64,000 nt of DNA from an uncultured Celeribacter sp. (lineage in GTDB: Bacteria; Pseudomonadota; Alphaproteobacteria; Rhodobacterales; Rhodobacteraceae): the NCBI RefSeq assembly GCF_963676475.1, contig NZ_OY781107.1, forward strand, positions 248,001 through 312,000, in the 5' to 3' direction. A model generated the notes under the pieces. That model was not told where the DNA came from and ran no database searches. It saw only the letters and a program-made list of their open reading frames with translations. Positions 51,849 to 59,770 of the stretch are shown piece after piece. The number at the start of each line of letters is the position of its first letter. Positions within the stretch are counted from its first letter, which is position 1. The position numbers and the translations under genes were made by a program.

Positions 51849-52070
51849 TCAGATGCGCGCAGCGGTGCTGCGGGCGATGTCCATGATGTCGGAGCGGCCC
51901 AGACCGATGTCGGCCAGCTCGTGATCGGACAGAGCATTGAGTTCGTTGTAGGTTTTCGCGAAAGCGCGCTGACGGACAAAGCTCAGGCGGATGCCTTCGA
52001 TGATGTCGCGAACGGTGTCGATCAAACCTGCGCCAGCGGCGATGCGGGCCGTGTCATTGTAGTGTGCCAT
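51849..52070 (-). CDS. DUF1127 small protein
   Basis: A 73-residue protein with the DUF1127 core YNELNALSDHELADIGLGRSDI at residues 40-61, an Arg/hydrophobic motif known from small RNA-binding or regulatory proteins of alphaproteobacteria. A strong AAAGGA ribosome site precedes it. It is the last inserted gene before rplO, and its upstream region carries duplicated ATGCATGC words. Confidence 0.85.
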   Translation of the reverse strand: MAHYNDTARIAAGAGLIDTVRDIIEGIRLSFVRQRAFAKTYNELNALSDHELADIGLGRSDIMDIARSTAARI

Positions 52071-52202
52071 AGTGTTTTTCCTTTTGCCGGGACCGTATGT
52101 CCCGCGAATCTGAATGTTTGGTTCTCTTTAGGAGCACGGCTCATGTAGAGGGGGACGTCAAAATTGACATCCCCCAGTTTTTGCGACTCCGGTATGCACA
52201 AA

Positions 52203-52241
52203 ATGCATGCAGTTTATAAACTGACTAGATTTTATGCATGC
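52203..52241. promoter_or_regulatory. Duplicated ATGCATGC flanking a 12-bp palindrome, upstream of DUF1127 gene
   Basis: ATGCATGC occurs at 52203-52210 and 52234-52241, start-to-start distance 31 bases (close to three helical turns). Between them is the perfect palindrome AGTTTATAAACT (52211-52222). The A/T-rich stretch lies about 135-170 bases upstream of the DUF1127 start. It looks like a paired protein-binding site. Confidence 0.45.
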
Positions 52242-52247
52242 TCTTGG

Positions 52248-52385
52248 TCACTGATGCCGACTGGGATGGGTTTCCATCCAATGCACCCCCGGTTCCGACA
52301 GGTCGAAAGCGGACAGATCGAAGGCGGGAATGCTGGTCATGAAGTTTTCGAACCAGTCGTGGAAAGCTTTGACGAGAATATTCAT
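52248..52385 (-). CDS. Small hypothetical protein (45 aa)
   Basis: A short frame with a strong site (GAGAGGAG, six bases before ATG at 52385). The product begins MNILVKAFHDWFENFM and contains the repeated motif AFDLSAFDLSEP. It is aromatic and mildly amphipathic, and I know no family. It lies between the anti-sigma factor gene and the DUF1127 gene, both on the same strand. Confidence 0.5.
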   Translation of the reverse strand: MNILVKAFHDWFENFMTSIPAFDLSAFDLSEPGVHWMETHPSRHQ

Positions 52386-52514
52386 TTCAGGCTCCTCTCA
52401 GATGATCCGGCTGCGCGCCGGTGATGAGGAAACTCTGCGCCCGAAATCTTAACAGCCACCAAACTGAATGGGGCCGAAAAAGGACCTATCGTTAGACTTT
52501 GTCAGATCTCGCTT

Positions 52515-53255
52515 TCAGAACAAGGCCCCTTGCACGGATTGCGCGATCTCGGTCATGCGGTCCTTACCGTAAGGCCCGACCAGCGCGTAATGCCAGGTGC
52601 CGCCTTGCCAATGCACCATCGTCAGCGTCTCTGTGTCACCATACCGCAGAGAACTATTGGCCTCATCCGCCGTCGGGGTCAGATAAAGCGTCACCCGCGT
52701 GCCCTGCCCGTCCTCATACATGAATTGCGCAGCGGCACCCTGTTCAAAGGGCAAAAGCCGTCCTCCGACCAAGGACAACCCCTTGGCTGTCAGGTCAGGG
52801 ATGCGGACCTCCGATCCCAAGCGATTGCTCAGCCACCCCTTGAGGTGATCGCGCTCGCCCGCCGTAACCTCGACCGGGTGCACCACCTCGACCGCATAGA
52901 GTTCATGGGCAGCTGAGGCGCTTTGCAGGATCGCGTCGCCCATCGGCATGGGCGTCGTCGAACGCCCGGTCATGAGACCCGAGCCGAACCCCACCGCCAC
53001 CAACACCACGGCGGCGGCCAATTGACGCCAAGGCACAGAAGGCCGCACAGCAGCCTCCGCCCTCTCCAAAATCTGTGAGACATCCGAAAGCTCGGGCAAC
53101 GCGGAACGAAGCACCGCATCGCCGCGCATCACCTCTTCCACCGCCGCAGCCAAGGCGGGTTCGTCTTCCATGCGACGTTCAAAGGCCATAACCTCGTCCC
53201 GCGTCATCTCGCCATCGACATAGCGCCCGACCTGAACCGCATCACCTTCGTTCAT
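52515..53255 (-). CDS. Anti-sigma factor (membrane-bound)
   Basis: A 246-residue protein. An N-terminal cytoplasmic domain (VGRYVDGEMTRDEVMAFERRM, typical of sigma-binding antagonists) precedes a single TM at about 78-98 (LAAAVVLVAVGFGSGLMTG) and a periplasmic domain. It lies 25 bases after the ECF sigma factor gene, the usual arrangement for a sigma/anti-sigma pair. Confidence 0.82.
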   Translation of the reverse strand: MNEGDAVQVGRYVDGEMTRDEVMAFERRMEDEPALAAAVEEVMRGDAVLRSALPELSDVSQILERAEAAVRPSVPWRQLAAAVVLVAVGFGSGLMTGRSTTPMPMGDAILQSASAAHELYAVEVVHPVEVTAGERDHLKGWLSNRLGSEVRIPDLTAKGLSLVGGRLLPFEQGAAAQFMYEDGQGTRVTLYLTPTADEANSSLRYGDTETLTMVHWQGGTWHYALVGPYGKDRMTEIAQSVQGALF

Positions 53256-53280
53256 GTCACACTCCTTAGCCGTGTCCCCG

Positions 53281-53766
53281 TCACGGGGCCTCTTGTTTGA
53301 ATTCCGATTTCAATGCCGCCCGCGCCCGCGACAGCCGCGACATCACGGTGCCGATCGGGATGCCCAAAGCTGTCGCCGTCTCTGCATAGCTCAGCCCGTC
53401 GATCACCACGAGCAAAAGCACATCGCGCTGCTCGAGCGGCAAACCATCGACCCGCTGCAACATCTCTCGCGCCTCGAGCCCCTGTTCGGGAGAGGGCGTG
53501 GCGTGCGCACTCAGATCGGCGTCTTCATAGGCGACATGCAGGTGCCGCGCGGCACCTTTGTAGCCATTTCGATGAATGTTGAGCGCCATCTTGGCCAGCC
53601 AGGGCCGCAAAGGCCGGTCTTCCTGCCAAAGATGTCGTTTGCGCAGGGCGCGTTCAGCACAGTCCTGCACCAGATCGTCGGCCCGCGCGCGGTCGCGCGT
53701 GAGCGCAAAGGCATAACGCCAAAGCCCCGGCAGCGCCTCTTTCAACTCTTGTCTGAATCGCGGCAT
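53281..53766 (-). CDS. ECF-family RNA polymerase sigma factor
   Basis: About 161 residues from the start at 53766, with region 2 (LWRYAFALTRDRARADDLVQ) and region 4 (LSYAETATALGIPIGTVMSR). The frame is open to 53898, but that part overlaps the end of the upstream gene and has no family similarity. With the neighbouring anti-sigma factor and the secreted protein upstream it forms a probable stress-response module. Confidence 0.85.
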   Translation of the reverse strand: MPRFRQELKEALPGLWRYAFALTRDRARADDLVQDCAERALRKRHLWQEDRPLRPWLAKMALNIHRNGYKGAARHLHVAYEDADLSAHATPSPEQGLEAREMLQRVDGLPLEQRDVLLLVVIDGLSYAETATALGIPIGTVMSRLSRARAALKSEFKQEAP

Positions 53767-53860
53767 GGCCTCGCCCTCGCGGATCCTCAAATCGGCGGAG
53801 AGGGCATCCCCGCCTCGCATGAACCCGGACCAGACGGTCGCGAGCCATTCGTGAAAGCCG

Positions 53861-54241
53861 TTACGGGCGGGCGATATGCCAGACGTCCTTGACGCCATCG
53901 CCGGTCATATCGCCCGGATTTACGTCCTTGACCCAAAGATAGAGCGGCTGGCCCTTATAAGCGACCTGTTCCGTGCCATCTTTGCGCGAAATCAGCGAAT
54001 ACCCTTTCGGCAGCTCCATCCCAGCCTCGCCGATGACCGGCGGCCAGAGGCCTGCACATTCGTCGTAGCAATTGGAGACACCCTTTTCATCCTTATCGAA
54101 GGTGTAAAGCGTCATATGGGTGTCGGCGACCATGAGGTAGGTGTCTTCGCCGAGCTTGCCGGTCACCACGGGGGCATCGGCGGCAAAAGCGGTGGTGGCG
54201 AAGGCGGCCAGAACGGCGGCGTAAGGCGGGATCTTGAGCAT
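53861..54241 (-). CDS. Secreted repeat protein (COG4315-like)
   Basis: A 126-residue protein with a signal peptide (YAAVLAAFATTAFAADAPV) and two short repeats of the family pattern: MTLYTFDKDEKGVSNCYDEC and QPLYLWVKDVNPGDMTGDG. The family is of unknown function and often lies beside ECF sigma factors. GGAG lies 8 bases before the start at 54241. Confidence 0.82.
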   Translation of the reverse strand: MLKIPPYAAVLAAFATTAFAADAPVVTGKLGEDTYLMVADTHMTLYTFDKDEKGVSNCYDECAGLWPPVIGEAGMELPKGYSLISRKDGTEQVAYKGQPLYLWVKDVNPGDMTGDGVKDVWHIARP

Positions 54242-54330
54242 GTCTGTTCTCCAAAAACAACGTCTACTCCGGTGCAGACATGAGAGATACAGTGCGAGGG
54301 GCGGTTTTATTCCCACGGCCCAAAATATTT

Positions 54331-55077
54331 TTATGGGCAGGGCGAGGTCGGCACCTCAAGATCGCGCGTGGCGTAGCTGAACGAGAAATCGAACTGCGCG
54401 GCACCTGCACAACGCGGCACCGGACCGTCATCATATTGGATCGCATAGACCGGCTTACCCTGATCACGGAACGCGGTCAGCACATCGCATTCGTCGTAGC
54501 GCATGCAGCTTTCGTTCACCGCATAGTCGAACAGTGGCGCGAGTTCCGGCACCTGTTCGAGATCGTTTTTCAACCCGATGCGCAGGCCTTTTCGATGCGC
54601 CGTCTCTGCAAGGGCCCTCGCATAGGTGATCTGATCTGCGCCTGAGATCGCAAAGCCGGTGTCCTGCGTTTGAAGGTCCATATTGTCTGGATCAATCCCG
54701 TCGCAGCCCTTCTCGAGCGCCATGTCCATGCGCCGCTCCATGATCGGAATGAGCGGCGCGATCTGGCGGATGTCGAGCCAATATTCGCCCGGCCACTCGC
54801 CGAGAGGTTTGCCGATCAGCGCCTTGGGAAAAGCTCCGGCATCGGCGCGCCAGTCTTCGAAACTCCCGGCGGAAAAATAGCAGATGACCTTTGTGCCCTG
54901 CGCCTGATAGTTCGCGATGGTGGTTTTCGGCGTGTCGGCGAGATCGAGGATGAAGGCGTCTGCGGGCGCTGTCGCGGGCAAAGTGCCTTGAAGCTGGATC
55001 GAAAAAGTCTCTGTCGCGCTGGCAATGTTGGCGACACTGACGAGGGAAAAAGACAAAGCCAAATAGAAACGTGACAT
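54331..55077 (-). CDS. Endo-alpha-1,4-polygalactosaminidase-like secreted protein (GH114/TM1410 family)
   Basis: A 248-residue protein. Signal peptide from MSRFYLALSFSLVSVANIASA; then a barrel with TKVICYFSAGSFEDWRADA, EYWLDIRQIAPLIPIMERRM and the acidic motif GCDGIDPDNMDL that carries the putative catalytic Asp, and GLKNDLEQV. The family attacks or is thought to attack galactosaminogalactan-type polymers. It is unexpected inside a ribosomal gene cluster. Confidence 0.8.
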   Translation of the reverse strand: MSRFYLALSFSLVSVANIASATETFSIQLQGTLPATAPADAFILDLADTPKTTIANYQAQGTKVICYFSAGSFEDWRADAGAFPKALIGKPLGEWPGEYWLDIRQIAPLIPIMERRMDMALEKGCDGIDPDNMDLQTQDTGFAISGADQITYARALAETAHRKGLRIGLKNDLEQVPELAPLFDYAVNESCMRYDECDVLTAFRDQGKPVYAIQYDDGPVPRCAGAAQFDFSFSYATRDLEVPTSPCP

Positions 55078-55128
55078 GGAAATTCTTCTCCCGGCCTCTT
55101 GCATCGGAATAATGCACAAAGACCATTA

Positions 55129-55163
55129 AAAAGAAAACGCCCTACCGAAAGGCAGGGCGTTTG
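55129..55163. terminator. Intrinsic terminator after rpmD
   Basis: ACGCCCTACC (55137-55146) and GGCAGGGCGT (55151-55160) form a stem with one mismatch and a GAAA-type loop. On the minus strand it is followed by TTTTCTTTTT, so it should end the rpmC-to-rpmD unit before the inserted genes. Confidence 0.8.
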
Positions 55164-55179
55164 AATTTTTGCAATGCGT

Positions 55180-55248
55180 CCCGGGGCTCCGCCCGTTCGT
55201 ATCTCAAAACCTCCGCTGGAGGTTTTGTCGGGGCTTACGCCCCGAACC
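55180..55248 (-). repeat. Structured intergenic repeat, copy A (after rpmD)
   Basis: Read on the minus strand it starts GGTTCG 5 bases after the rpmD stop, then has hairpin 1 (CGGGGC-GTAA-GCCCCG), hairpin 2 (AAAACCTCC-AGC-GGAGGTTTT), then the constant tail CGAACGGGCGGAGCCCCGGG. The GTTCG start can pair with CGAAC of the tail to close a multibranched fold. It shares the layout of copy B at 61045-61111. Confidence 0.75.
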
Positions 55249-55253
55249 GATAC

Positions 55254-55442
55254 TCACCCACGCTCTTCGACAATCTCGACGAGGTGCGGGATGGATGCGA
55301 CCATACCACGGATGGAAGGCGTATCTTCCAACTCGCGGGTTTTGTGCATCTTGTTCAGGCCGAGACCGACGAGGGTCTGGCGCTGTTTGCCGGGGCGACG
55401 GATCGGGGAGCCGATCTGTTTCACAACGATGGTTTTAGCCAT
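55254..55442 (-). CDS. rpmD: 50S ribosomal protein L30
   Basis: A 62-residue L30: MAKTIVVKQIGSPIRRPGKQ and GLGLNKMHKTRELEDTPSIRG. It lies 12 bases after rpsE. A structured repeat and a terminator follow it, not rplO as in most bacteria. Confidence 0.96.
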   Translation of the reverse strand: MAKTIVVKQIGSPIRRPGKQRQTLVGLGLNKMHKTRELEDTPSIRGMVASIPHLVEIVEERG

Positions 55443-55454
55443 GTCTCAGTCTCC

Positions 55455-56024
55455 TTACGCGTCTGCTTCAGCGGCTTCAGCAACCGGAGCATCGTCCTTG
55501 CGGAGGATGTCGGCGACTTTCTTGCCACGGCGCTGTGCCACGGACCGCGGGGAAGCCTCTTTTTTCAGGCCGTCCAGCGTGGCGCGGATCATGTTGTACG
55601 GGTTCTGAGAGCCAATGGATTTGGCAACCACGTCCTGAACGCCGAGCATTTCGAACACGGCACGCATCGGACCACCGGCGATGATACCAGTACCGGTCGG
55701 AGCGGTGCGCATGACGACTTTACCGGCGCCGTGACGACCTTCCATGTCGTGGTGCAGAGTGCGACCCTCTTTCAGAGCGACGCGGATCATCTGACGCTTG
55801 GCTTGCTCGGTGGCTTTGCGGATGGCCTCGGGGACCTCTTTCGCTTTGCCTTTGCCGAAGCCGACGCGGCCTTTTTGGTCACCCACAACCACGAGAGCAG
55901 CAAAGCCGAAACGCTTACCACCTTTCACGGTTTTGGACACACGGTTGATCGCGACGAGACGATCGGCGAATTCCGGGGTTTCTTCGCGGTCGCGACGATC
56001 CCGGCGGTTTTCACGTTCTGCCAT
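55455..56024 (-). CDS. rpsE: 30S ribosomal protein S5
   Basis: A 189-residue S5: VAINRVSKTVKGGKRFGFAA and VGFGKGKAKEVPEAIRKATE, with an alphaproteobacterial C-terminal extension. It precedes rpmD. Confidence 0.96.
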   Translation of the reverse strand: MAERENRRDRRDREETPEFADRLVAINRVSKTVKGGKRFGFAALVVVGDQKGRVGFGKGKAKEVPEAIRKATEQAKRQMIRVALKEGRTLHHDMEGRHGAGKVVMRTAPTGTGIIAGGPMRAVFEMLGVQDVVAKSIGSQNPYNMIRATLDGLKKEASPRSVAQRRGKKVADILRKDDAPVAEAAEADA

Positions 56025-56154
56025 AGAACTTTCCTTACAAAAGGTAGCGCGTTTAGGCGCTGTTGAACTCGATCCCGGTGGTTGCCTGATTTGGTTTCCC
56101 GCACAGGGCCCCGGATCATCGGGAAGGGGAGCTTTCGCCCCCCTCCCACAAGTC

Positions 56155-56514
56155 TTAGAACTTCAGACCACCTTCACGGGCAGCGTCGGCCAGGGCCTTC
56201 ACTTTGCCGTGGAAGAGGAAGCCACCACGGTCGAAGTAGCACTCTTCGACGCCGGCTTTCTTCGCGCGCTCTGCGATCGCAGCGCCAACTTTGGCGGCTG
56301 CTTCGACGTTGTTCTTGCCGACCACACCGAAATCTTTTTCGAGCGTGGATGCGGAAGCCAGGGTTTTGCCCTGAACGTCGTCGATCAGCTGAGCGCTGAT
56401 GTTCTTGTTCGAACGATGGATCGACAGGCGAAGCTTGCCGACATTGTTCTTGCGAAGTTTGTTCCGAACGCGCAGGCGGCGTTTCAGAAACAGTGTCCGT
56501 TTGCTGTTTGCCAT
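56155..56514 (-). CDS. rplR: 50S ribosomal protein L18
   Basis: A 119-residue L18 starting MANSKRTLFLKRRLRVRNKL and ending RGGFLFHGKVKALADAAREG. The frame is open upstream into rplF, but the family start is at 56514. Confidence 0.95.
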   Translation of the reverse strand: MANSKRTLFLKRRLRVRNKLRKNNVGKLRLSIHRSNKNISAQLIDDVQGKTLASASTLEKDFGVVGKNNVEAAAKVGAAIAERAKKAGVEECYFDRGGFLFHGKVKALADAAREGGLKF

Positions 56515-56525
56515 GATGAGCGTCC

Positions 56526-57059
56526 TTACTTCTTCTTCCCTTCCTTGCGGAAGATATACTCGTCTTTGTATTTGATGCCTTTGCCTTTGTAGGGCTCGGG
56601 CTTGCGCCATTCGCGGATGTTGGCCGCGACTTGACCGACGAGTTGCGGGTCGGAACCCTCGATGGTGATTTCAGTCGGTTTCGCAGCCGTCACAGTGACG
56701 CCGGCGGGAACCTCGAAGTTCACCTCGTGGGAGTAACCCAGGTTGAGTTTGAGCACGTTGCCCTGCATCTGAGCACGATAACCAACACCGTTGATTTCGA
56801 GCTCTTTCTTGAAGCCGTCGGACACACCGGTCACCATATTGGCGACCATGGTGCGGGACATGCCCCACTGCTGGCGAGCGCGCTTGGATTTACCACGCGG
56901 AGTGACGGTGACGGCGTTGTCTTCGACAGCGAGGGTCACATCGTCCGTGGCGGTGAAGGAGTGAGTGCCTTTCGGGCCCTTCACTTCGATGGTCTGGCCA
57001 GACACAGAGGCGGAAACGCCGCTGGGCAGGTCGACCGGCCGTTTACCAATACGAGACAT
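56526..57059 (-). CDS. rplF: 50S ribosomal protein L6
   Basis: A 177-residue L6: MSRIGKRPVDLPSGVSASVS at the start and EWRKPEPYKGKGIKYKDEYI near the end. Confidence 0.96.
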   Translation of the reverse strand: MSRIGKRPVDLPSGVSASVSGQTIEVKGPKGTHSFTATDDVTLAVEDNAVTVTPRGKSKRARQQWGMSRTMVANMVTGVSDGFKKELEINGVGYRAQMQGNVLKLNLGYSHEVNFEVPAGVTVTAAKPTEITIEGSDPQLVGQVAANIREWRKPEPYKGKGIKYKDEYIFRKEGKKK

Positions 57060-57071
57060 CGAGAGACCTCC

Positions 57072-57464
57072 TTAGAAGACGGTGCAAAGCACTTCGCCAC
57101 CAACATTGTTGGCACGAGCGTTTGCGTCCGACATCACACCCTTCGGGGTGGAGACAATCGACACACCGAGGCCCTGACGGACCGACGGGATGTCCTTGAC
57201 ACCGAGGTACACGCGACGGCCGGGTTTGGAGACCCGTTGCAGTTCGCGGATGACCGGGGTGCCTTCGAAGTATTTCAGGCTGATTTCAAGGGTCGGGTGA
57301 CCGTTGACGTCGGTGCCTTTTTCGTAGCCACGGATGTAGCCCTCGTCGAGCAGCACGTCCAGAACCCAGGCCCGCAGCTTGGAGGCCGGGGTGGAGACGG
57401 TGGATTTGCCACGCAGTTGAGAGTTACGGATACGGGTGAGCATATCGCCGATAGGATCGTTCAT
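57072..57464 (-). CDS. rpsH: 30S ribosomal protein S8
   Basis: A 130-residue S8: MNDPIGDMLTRIRNSQLRGK and the C-terminal GLGVSIVSTPKGVMSDANAR. Confidence 0.96.
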   Translation of the reverse strand: MNDPIGDMLTRIRNSQLRGKSTVSTPASKLRAWVLDVLLDEGYIRGYEKGTDVNGHPTLEISLKYFEGTPVIRELQRVSKPGRRVYLGVKDIPSVRQGLGVSIVSTPKGVMSDANARANNVGGEVLCTVF

Positions 57465-57477
57465 ATCTCTGCCCTCC

Positions 57478-57783
57478 TTACCAGCTGGATTTCACGAGGC
57501 CGGGGATCTGGCCGAAAGAGCCGAGTTCCCGCAACATGATCCGGGAGACCTTCAGCTTACGGTAGTAAGCGTGCGGACGGCCGGTCAGCTGGCAACGGTT
57601 GTGAAGACGGGTTGCCGAGCTGTTGCGCGGCAGTTCTGCAAGCTTCAGGGAGGCGCGGAAACGCTCTTCCATCGGCTTCTCTTGGTCGTAGATAACCTCT
57701 TTGAGAGCAGCGCGCTTGGCGGCGTATTTCGCCACCAGCTTCTCGCGCTTGCGCTCACGGGCGATCATGGATTTCTTAGCCAT
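57478..57783 (-). CDS. rpsN: 30S ribosomal protein S14
   Basis: A 101-residue S14 of the zinc-free long type: NRCQLTGRPHAYYRKLKVSR lacks the CxxC pairs of the short form. Confidence 0.96.
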   Translation of the reverse strand: MAKKSMIARERKREKLVAKYAAKRAALKEVIYDQEKPMEERFRASLKLAELPRNSSATRLHNRCQLTGRPHAYYRKLKVSRIMLRELGSFGQIPGLVKSSW

Positions 57784-57805
57784 GTTCTCTAAACTCCTCG
57801 CGCGA

Positions 57806-58369
57806 TCAGCTGTTGAAAGGCATGTTGAAAGCTTTCAACAGGCTCTTTGCTTCAGCGTCGGTTTCCGCCGTGGTGGCGATGACAATGTCCATACCCCAGG
57901 TCTCATCGACTTGGTCGAAGTTGATCTCGGGGAACACGATGTGCTCTTTGATGCCCATGGCGTAGTTGCCACGGCCATCGAAAGATTTGCCGGACACGCC
58001 GCGGAAGTCGCGGATGCGGGGCATTGCAATCGTGATCAGACGGTCGAGGAATTCGTACATACGGTCGCCACGAAGGGTCACCTTCGCGCCAAGCGGCATG
58101 TCTTCACGAACGCGGAAACCAGCGATGGATTTCTTGGCTTTCGTGACGAGGGCCTTTTGACCGGCGATCGCGGAAAGATCTTCCTGAGCGGATTTCGCTT
58201 TTTTGGAATCTTTCACAGCTTCAGCGCCGCAACCGATGTTCAGAACGATTTTGTCCAGACGCGGGATCTGCATGTCGTTTTTGTAGCCGAACTCTTCTTT
58301 GAGAGCGGCACGAATGCTGTCCTTGTAAACCGTCTTCAGACGCGGGGTGTAATCGGTGGTGTCGAGCAT
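57806..58369 (-). CDS. rplE: 50S ribosomal protein L5
   Basis: A 187-residue L5: IPRLDKIVLNIGCGAEAVKD and YAMGIKEHIVFPEINFDQVD. It shares one base with the rplX stop (TGATG type junction). Confidence 0.96.
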   Translation of the reverse strand: MLDTTDYTPRLKTVYKDSIRAALKEEFGYKNDMQIPRLDKIVLNIGCGAEAVKDSKKAKSAQEDLSAIAGQKALVTKAKKSIAGFRVREDMPLGAKVTLRGDRMYEFLDRLITIAMPRIRDFRGVSGKSFDGRGNYAMGIKEHIVFPEINFDQVDETWGMDIVIATTAETDAEAKSLLKAFNMPFNS

Positions 58370-58674
58370 CAGATCACGTCTCCCGTGGTCTTGGCGAAAC
58401 GCACTTTCTTGTCGCCTTCGAGTTTGAAGCCGACGCGGGTGGCTTTGCCGTTGGCGTCCAGAAGCGCGAGGTTGGAAAGGTCGATCGGCATGGCGACCGG
58501 CTGACGGCCCCCTTGATCACCTTGGGTCGCGCGGGTGTGACGGATGGCGACGTTCACGCCTTCCACGATAGCTTTGCCTTTGGCGGGCATGACAGTGGTG
58601 ATCTCACCCTGTTTGCCTTTGTCCTTACCGGCAAGCACGACGACCTTGTCGCCTTTACGCAGTTTCGCAGCCAT
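58369..58674 (-). CDS. rplX: 50S ribosomal protein L24
   Basis: A 101-residue L24 with the KOW motif KGDKVVVLAGKDKGKQGEIT and HTRATQGDQGGRQPVAMPID. Confidence 0.96.
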   Translation of the reverse strand: MAAKLRKGDKVVVLAGKDKGKQGEITTVMPAKGKAIVEGVNVAIRHTRATQGDQGGRQPVAMPIDLSNLALLDANGKATRVGFKLEGDKKVRFAKTTGDVI

Positions 58675-59043
58675 TAGAGCACCTCCGGTGCCAGCGACAC
58701 GATTTTCATCATGCCTTTTGCACGCAGCTCACGAACCACCGGCCCGAAGATACGGGTGCCGACCGGCTCGTTGTTGTTTGTTGAGGATCACGGCCGCGTT
58801 GCGATCGAAACGGATCGCGGTGCCGTCTTCACGACGGACCTCTTTGGCGGTGCGCACGACGACGGCCTTGCGGACGTCCCCTTTTTTCACACGGCCACGC
58901 GGAATTGCTTCCTTGACCGACACCACGATGATGTCGCCCACGGAGGCGTAACGACGGTGGGAACCGCCGAGGACCTTGATGCACTGAACTCGGCGAGCGC
59001 CAGAGTTATCAGCGACATCCAGATTGGTCTGCATCTGGATCAT
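58674..59043 (-). CDS. rplN: 50S ribosomal protein L14, with one-base insertion
   Basis: The first 89 residues are canonical L14 (MIQMQTNLDVADNSGARRVQ to RFDRNAAVILN). Then the frame departs and stops at residue 104. The expected end (NNNEPVGTRIFGPVVRELRA then KGMMKIVSLAPEVL, stop at 58674-58676) is intact in the next frame. One extra base in the T-run 58777-58779 (aac-aaa instead of aac-aac on the coding strand) explains it: the span is 370 bases, one more than 123 codons. L14 is essential, so a sequencing error is the likely cause. Confidence 0.9.
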
Positions 59044-59132
59044 TTGGTTTCTCCCGACCTTTGGGGCGATCTGCAGCGATCGGTGCCCCCAGGGTTTCGA
59101 TTAAGCTGGGAGGAGGCTTGTTCAATCAGAGA

Positions 59133-59360
59133 TTAAACGAGCACTTCCCAACGCTTGGTTTTCGACTTCGGTGCACATTCCACGATTCGGACGGTGTCAC
59201 CGACGTTGAATTGGTTGTTCTCATCGTGAGCCCGGTATTTTTTGGACTTACGAATGGTCTTTTTCAGAACCGGGTGCTTGAAGCGACGTTCAACGGACAC
59301 GGTAACGGTTTGTTCGTTCTGGTTCGAGGTGACAACACCTTGCAGAATACGTTTGGGCAT
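59133..59360 (-). CDS. rpsQ: 30S ribosomal protein S17
   Basis: A 75-residue S17: MPKRILQGVVTSNQNEQTVT and KYRAHDENNQFNVGDTVRIV. Confidence 0.96.
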   Translation of the reverse strand: MPKRILQGVVTSNQNEQTVTVSVERRFKHPVLKKTIRKSKKYRAHDENNQFNVGDTVRIVECAPKSKTKRWEVLV

Positions 59361-59374
59361 AGGTCAGTCTCCTC

Positions 59375-59572
59375 TTACTCTGCTGCCGCAGCTTTTTCGT
59401 TCAGGATCGTTTTCACGAGTGCGGCTGCACGGCGTGCCTTACGAATCTGAGCGGTGTTTTCGAGCTGGCCGGTGGCCTGCTGAAAGCGCAGGTTGAAGGA
59501 TTCTTTTTTCAGGTTGGCAAGCTCTGTCTTGAGCTCGTCCGGCGTTTTCGCACGCAATTCTTGGGCGTTCAT
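59375..59572 (-). CDS. rpmC: 50S ribosomal protein L29
   Basis: A 65-residue L29: MNAQELRAKTPDELKTELAN and LRFQQATGQLENTAQIRKAR. Normally rplP lies directly upstream; here about 3 kb intervenes, so it probably heads a separate unit. Confidence 0.96.
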   Translation of the reverse strand: MNAQELRAKTPDELKTELANLKKESFNLRFQQATGQLENTAQIRKARRAAALVKTILNEKAAAAE

Positions 59573-59690
59573 ATTCGCCTCTCCTTGGGTCCTGGTAGCA
59601 CCGGAATGCGCCCTTTTGGGGGTGACATTCGGCCCGGTGGGTTATGTCAATGCACACGAATCCCCTGACAGGGAATCTGTGAGATGCTGC

Positions 59691-59719
59691 TCTATAAGTG
59701 GATGGTCCGGCCTTGGCAA
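59691..59719 (-). promoter_or_regulatory. Candidate sigma70-type promoter for rpmC-to-rpmD
   Basis: On the minus strand TTGCCA (59714-59719) and TATAGA (59691-59696) are spaced by exactly 17 bases, about 120 bases upstream of the rpmC start. The leader would also contain a small inverted repeat (attccc...ggggat) at about 59670. Confidence 0.55.
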
Positions 59720-59770
59720 GGAAAAGCTCAGGATTTCTTGTGTTTTCACGCCTGCCCTGAGCTAGGCCGT

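Noticed and set aside
55180..55248. Structured repeat A as a plain terminator
   Set aside because: It has two hairpins and a constant tail but no T-run; a separate proper terminator lies just beyond it.
58674..59043. Programmed frameshift in rplN
   Set aside because: The site has no known slippery heptamer with a stimulating structure, and L14 genes are not known to use recoding; a sequencing error is simpler.
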